From Thalassoglobus neptunius (GTDB taxonomy: Bacteria; Planctomycetota; Planctomycetia; Planctomycetales; Planctomycetaceae), in NCBI RefSeq assembly GCF_007859735.1, contig NZ_SIHI01000001.1, forward strand, positions 790,170 to 854,169: a DNA stretch of 64,000 bases. Reading direction: 5' to 3'. A program made the translations under genes and the position numbers. Shown here piece after piece: positions 63,333 through 64,000 of this stretch; positions within the stretch are counted from its first letter, which is position 1, and each line of letters opens with the position of its first letter. The notes beneath the pieces were generated by a model. That model made no database searches and was not told where the DNA came from. It worked only from the letters and a program-made list of their open reading frames with translations.

Positions 63333-63719
63333 CGAACAAGAGAGCGATCGTTCCAGAGATTTCGGGCAAGACATGACTTTCACCTGCGCGATCATCTTTT
63401 TGAAAGCCCGACTTCCCATTGCTTTTCATCACTCCGCGTTGCTCATTCACGAACTTGAGTGCGGCGGTGAACGCTTTCGAATTGCCGCCAACGTCGTCGC
63501 ATACGAACCGAAGCGATCGCCCAAATTCTGGCAACGCAATCTGTCCTCAACAGATCTAGACACTCCAGATTTGTGAGCGACGCGCTCGTAACTTCACTCC
63601 TATTCTCCAAACAATCCTTGACGCGACAGCCCTTACCTGCATTGTACAGCTAAACAAGCATCAGGAAATCACACATTCAGTGAGCCGTAAGTCCACCCAC
63701 AAAATTCCGGAGGGTATTC
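63333..63719. other. Intergenic region without recognised gene
   Basis: About 390 bases. A TTGACG at 63618 with AT-rich TGTACA some 19 bases downstream is a weak promoter candidate for the DoxX-like gene. A short frame at 63373-63576 has no recognisable family and is not called. Confidence 0.35.
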
Positions 63720-64000
63720 ATGGACCAGTTGAATACACGAAACGTTCGACTCCCGCGTCTCGCACTCGTGCTGCGGTTGCTCTTTGCGTTTTTCCTGTTG
63801 GGATCGGGAATCATGACGATGGGCCTCGGCATCAACGGAATGCCTGCGAACGACTCACCAGATGCGATTGGCAGGTTCATGGCGGCGCTGCAAGAGACCG
63901 GCTACCTGATCTTTTGGGTCGGACTGTTCAAGGCAGTGACTGGCGGTTTGATGTTTTTCCCCCGGACAGCCCCGATCGCAGTCCTGATGTCGCTGCCGTA
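63720..64000 (+). CDS. DoxX-like membrane protein, C-terminus outside window
   Basis: The frame starts at 63720, six bases after GGAGGG, and runs off the right edge. The visible 93 residues have two hydrophobic segments (LVLRLLFAFFLLGSGIMTM and IFWVGLFKAVTGGLMFFP), with the Gly-rich pattern of DoxX/DoxD-like proteins. Small quinone-linked membrane proteins of this type occur in many bacteria; function here is unknown. Incomplete. Confidence 0.7.
   Translation, partial: MDQLNTRNVRLPRLALVLRLLFAFFLLGSGIMTMGLGINGMPANDSPDAIGRFMAALQETGYLIFWVGLFKAVTGGLMFFPRTAPIAVLMSLP

Noticed and set aside
63373-63576. 67-codon plus-strand frame after the prepilin peptidase gene
   Set aside because: No ribosome binding site, family or codon pattern to support it; treated as intergenic.

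Overview
The window looks like chromosomal DNA of a planctomycete (Planctomycetota, Planctomycetales-type). The signs are a DUF1559 pseudopilin-like protein with a prepilin leader, two formylglycine-type sulfatases (one fused to a DUF1080 domain), a PEP-CTERM protein, an FG-GAP/VCBS protein, a YfhO-like membrane protein, and a CitG-like/PTPS-like pair of the kind linked to methanopterin-type C1 metabolism. Base composition is moderate. Genes are mostly in short operons on both strands. No rRNA, tRNA, CRISPR array or intact mobile element was recognised.

Layout. 1-7.3 kb: a CNNM/DUF21 protein and an internally duplicated ABC-2 permease on the minus strand, divergent from a coupled ABC ATPase / permease / membrane-anchored partner operon that ends in a strong terminator. 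7.5-18.3 kb: TatA, a sodium:solute symporter, a YfhO-like protein, a secreted thioredoxin-protease fusion and several unknown or secreted proteins. 18.6-23.5 kb: the CitG-like/PTPS-like pair, a GyrA/ParC-type topoisomerase subunit, PanD and a small protein. 23.6-29.8 kb: a VCBS protein interrupted by one UGA, a Fur-family regulator, a FlgM-like protein, a DgkA-fold protein lacking its catalytic residues, a DUF1614 protein and a CbpA-like chaperone. 29.8-39.2 kb: membrane and secreted proteins, a histidine kinase converging on mutY, a Tat-exported sugar isomerase-like protein, rpsD with its terminator, and a D-2-hydroxyacid dehydrogenase. 39.6-50.1 kb: a carbohydrate/sulfate section (two sulfatases, a GH62 arabinofuranosidase, an NTF2-like and an NAD-binding protein) and a SulP-STAS-carbonic anhydrase fusion. 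50.2-54.8 kb: a His-rich PEP-CTERM protein with palindromes in front of it, a DUF1559 protein, then a decayed patch with a broken AlbA_2/Schlafen-type gene beside a possible transposase remnant. 54.9-64 kb: a TerB-like protein, an AI-2E family permease, a YegS-type kinase, a tightly coupled operon starting with a COG0523 (CobW-like) GTPase, an unusual prepilin peptidase and a DoxX-like protein cut by the window edge.

The best candidate for an undescribed system is the four-gene operon at 58416-61652: COG0523 metal-chaperone GTPase, flavoprotein with a Cys-rich tail, small membrane protein and an unrecognised protein. Its upstream region has a TGCA-N7-TGCA motif that closely resembles a perfect palindrome in front of the His-rich PEP-CTERM gene at 50220-50999. 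With a Fur-family gene also in the window, I infer a metal (probably zinc) starvation regulon that supplies both a surface metal-binding protein and an intracellular metal-allocation operon. This is inference and needs comparative and binding tests.
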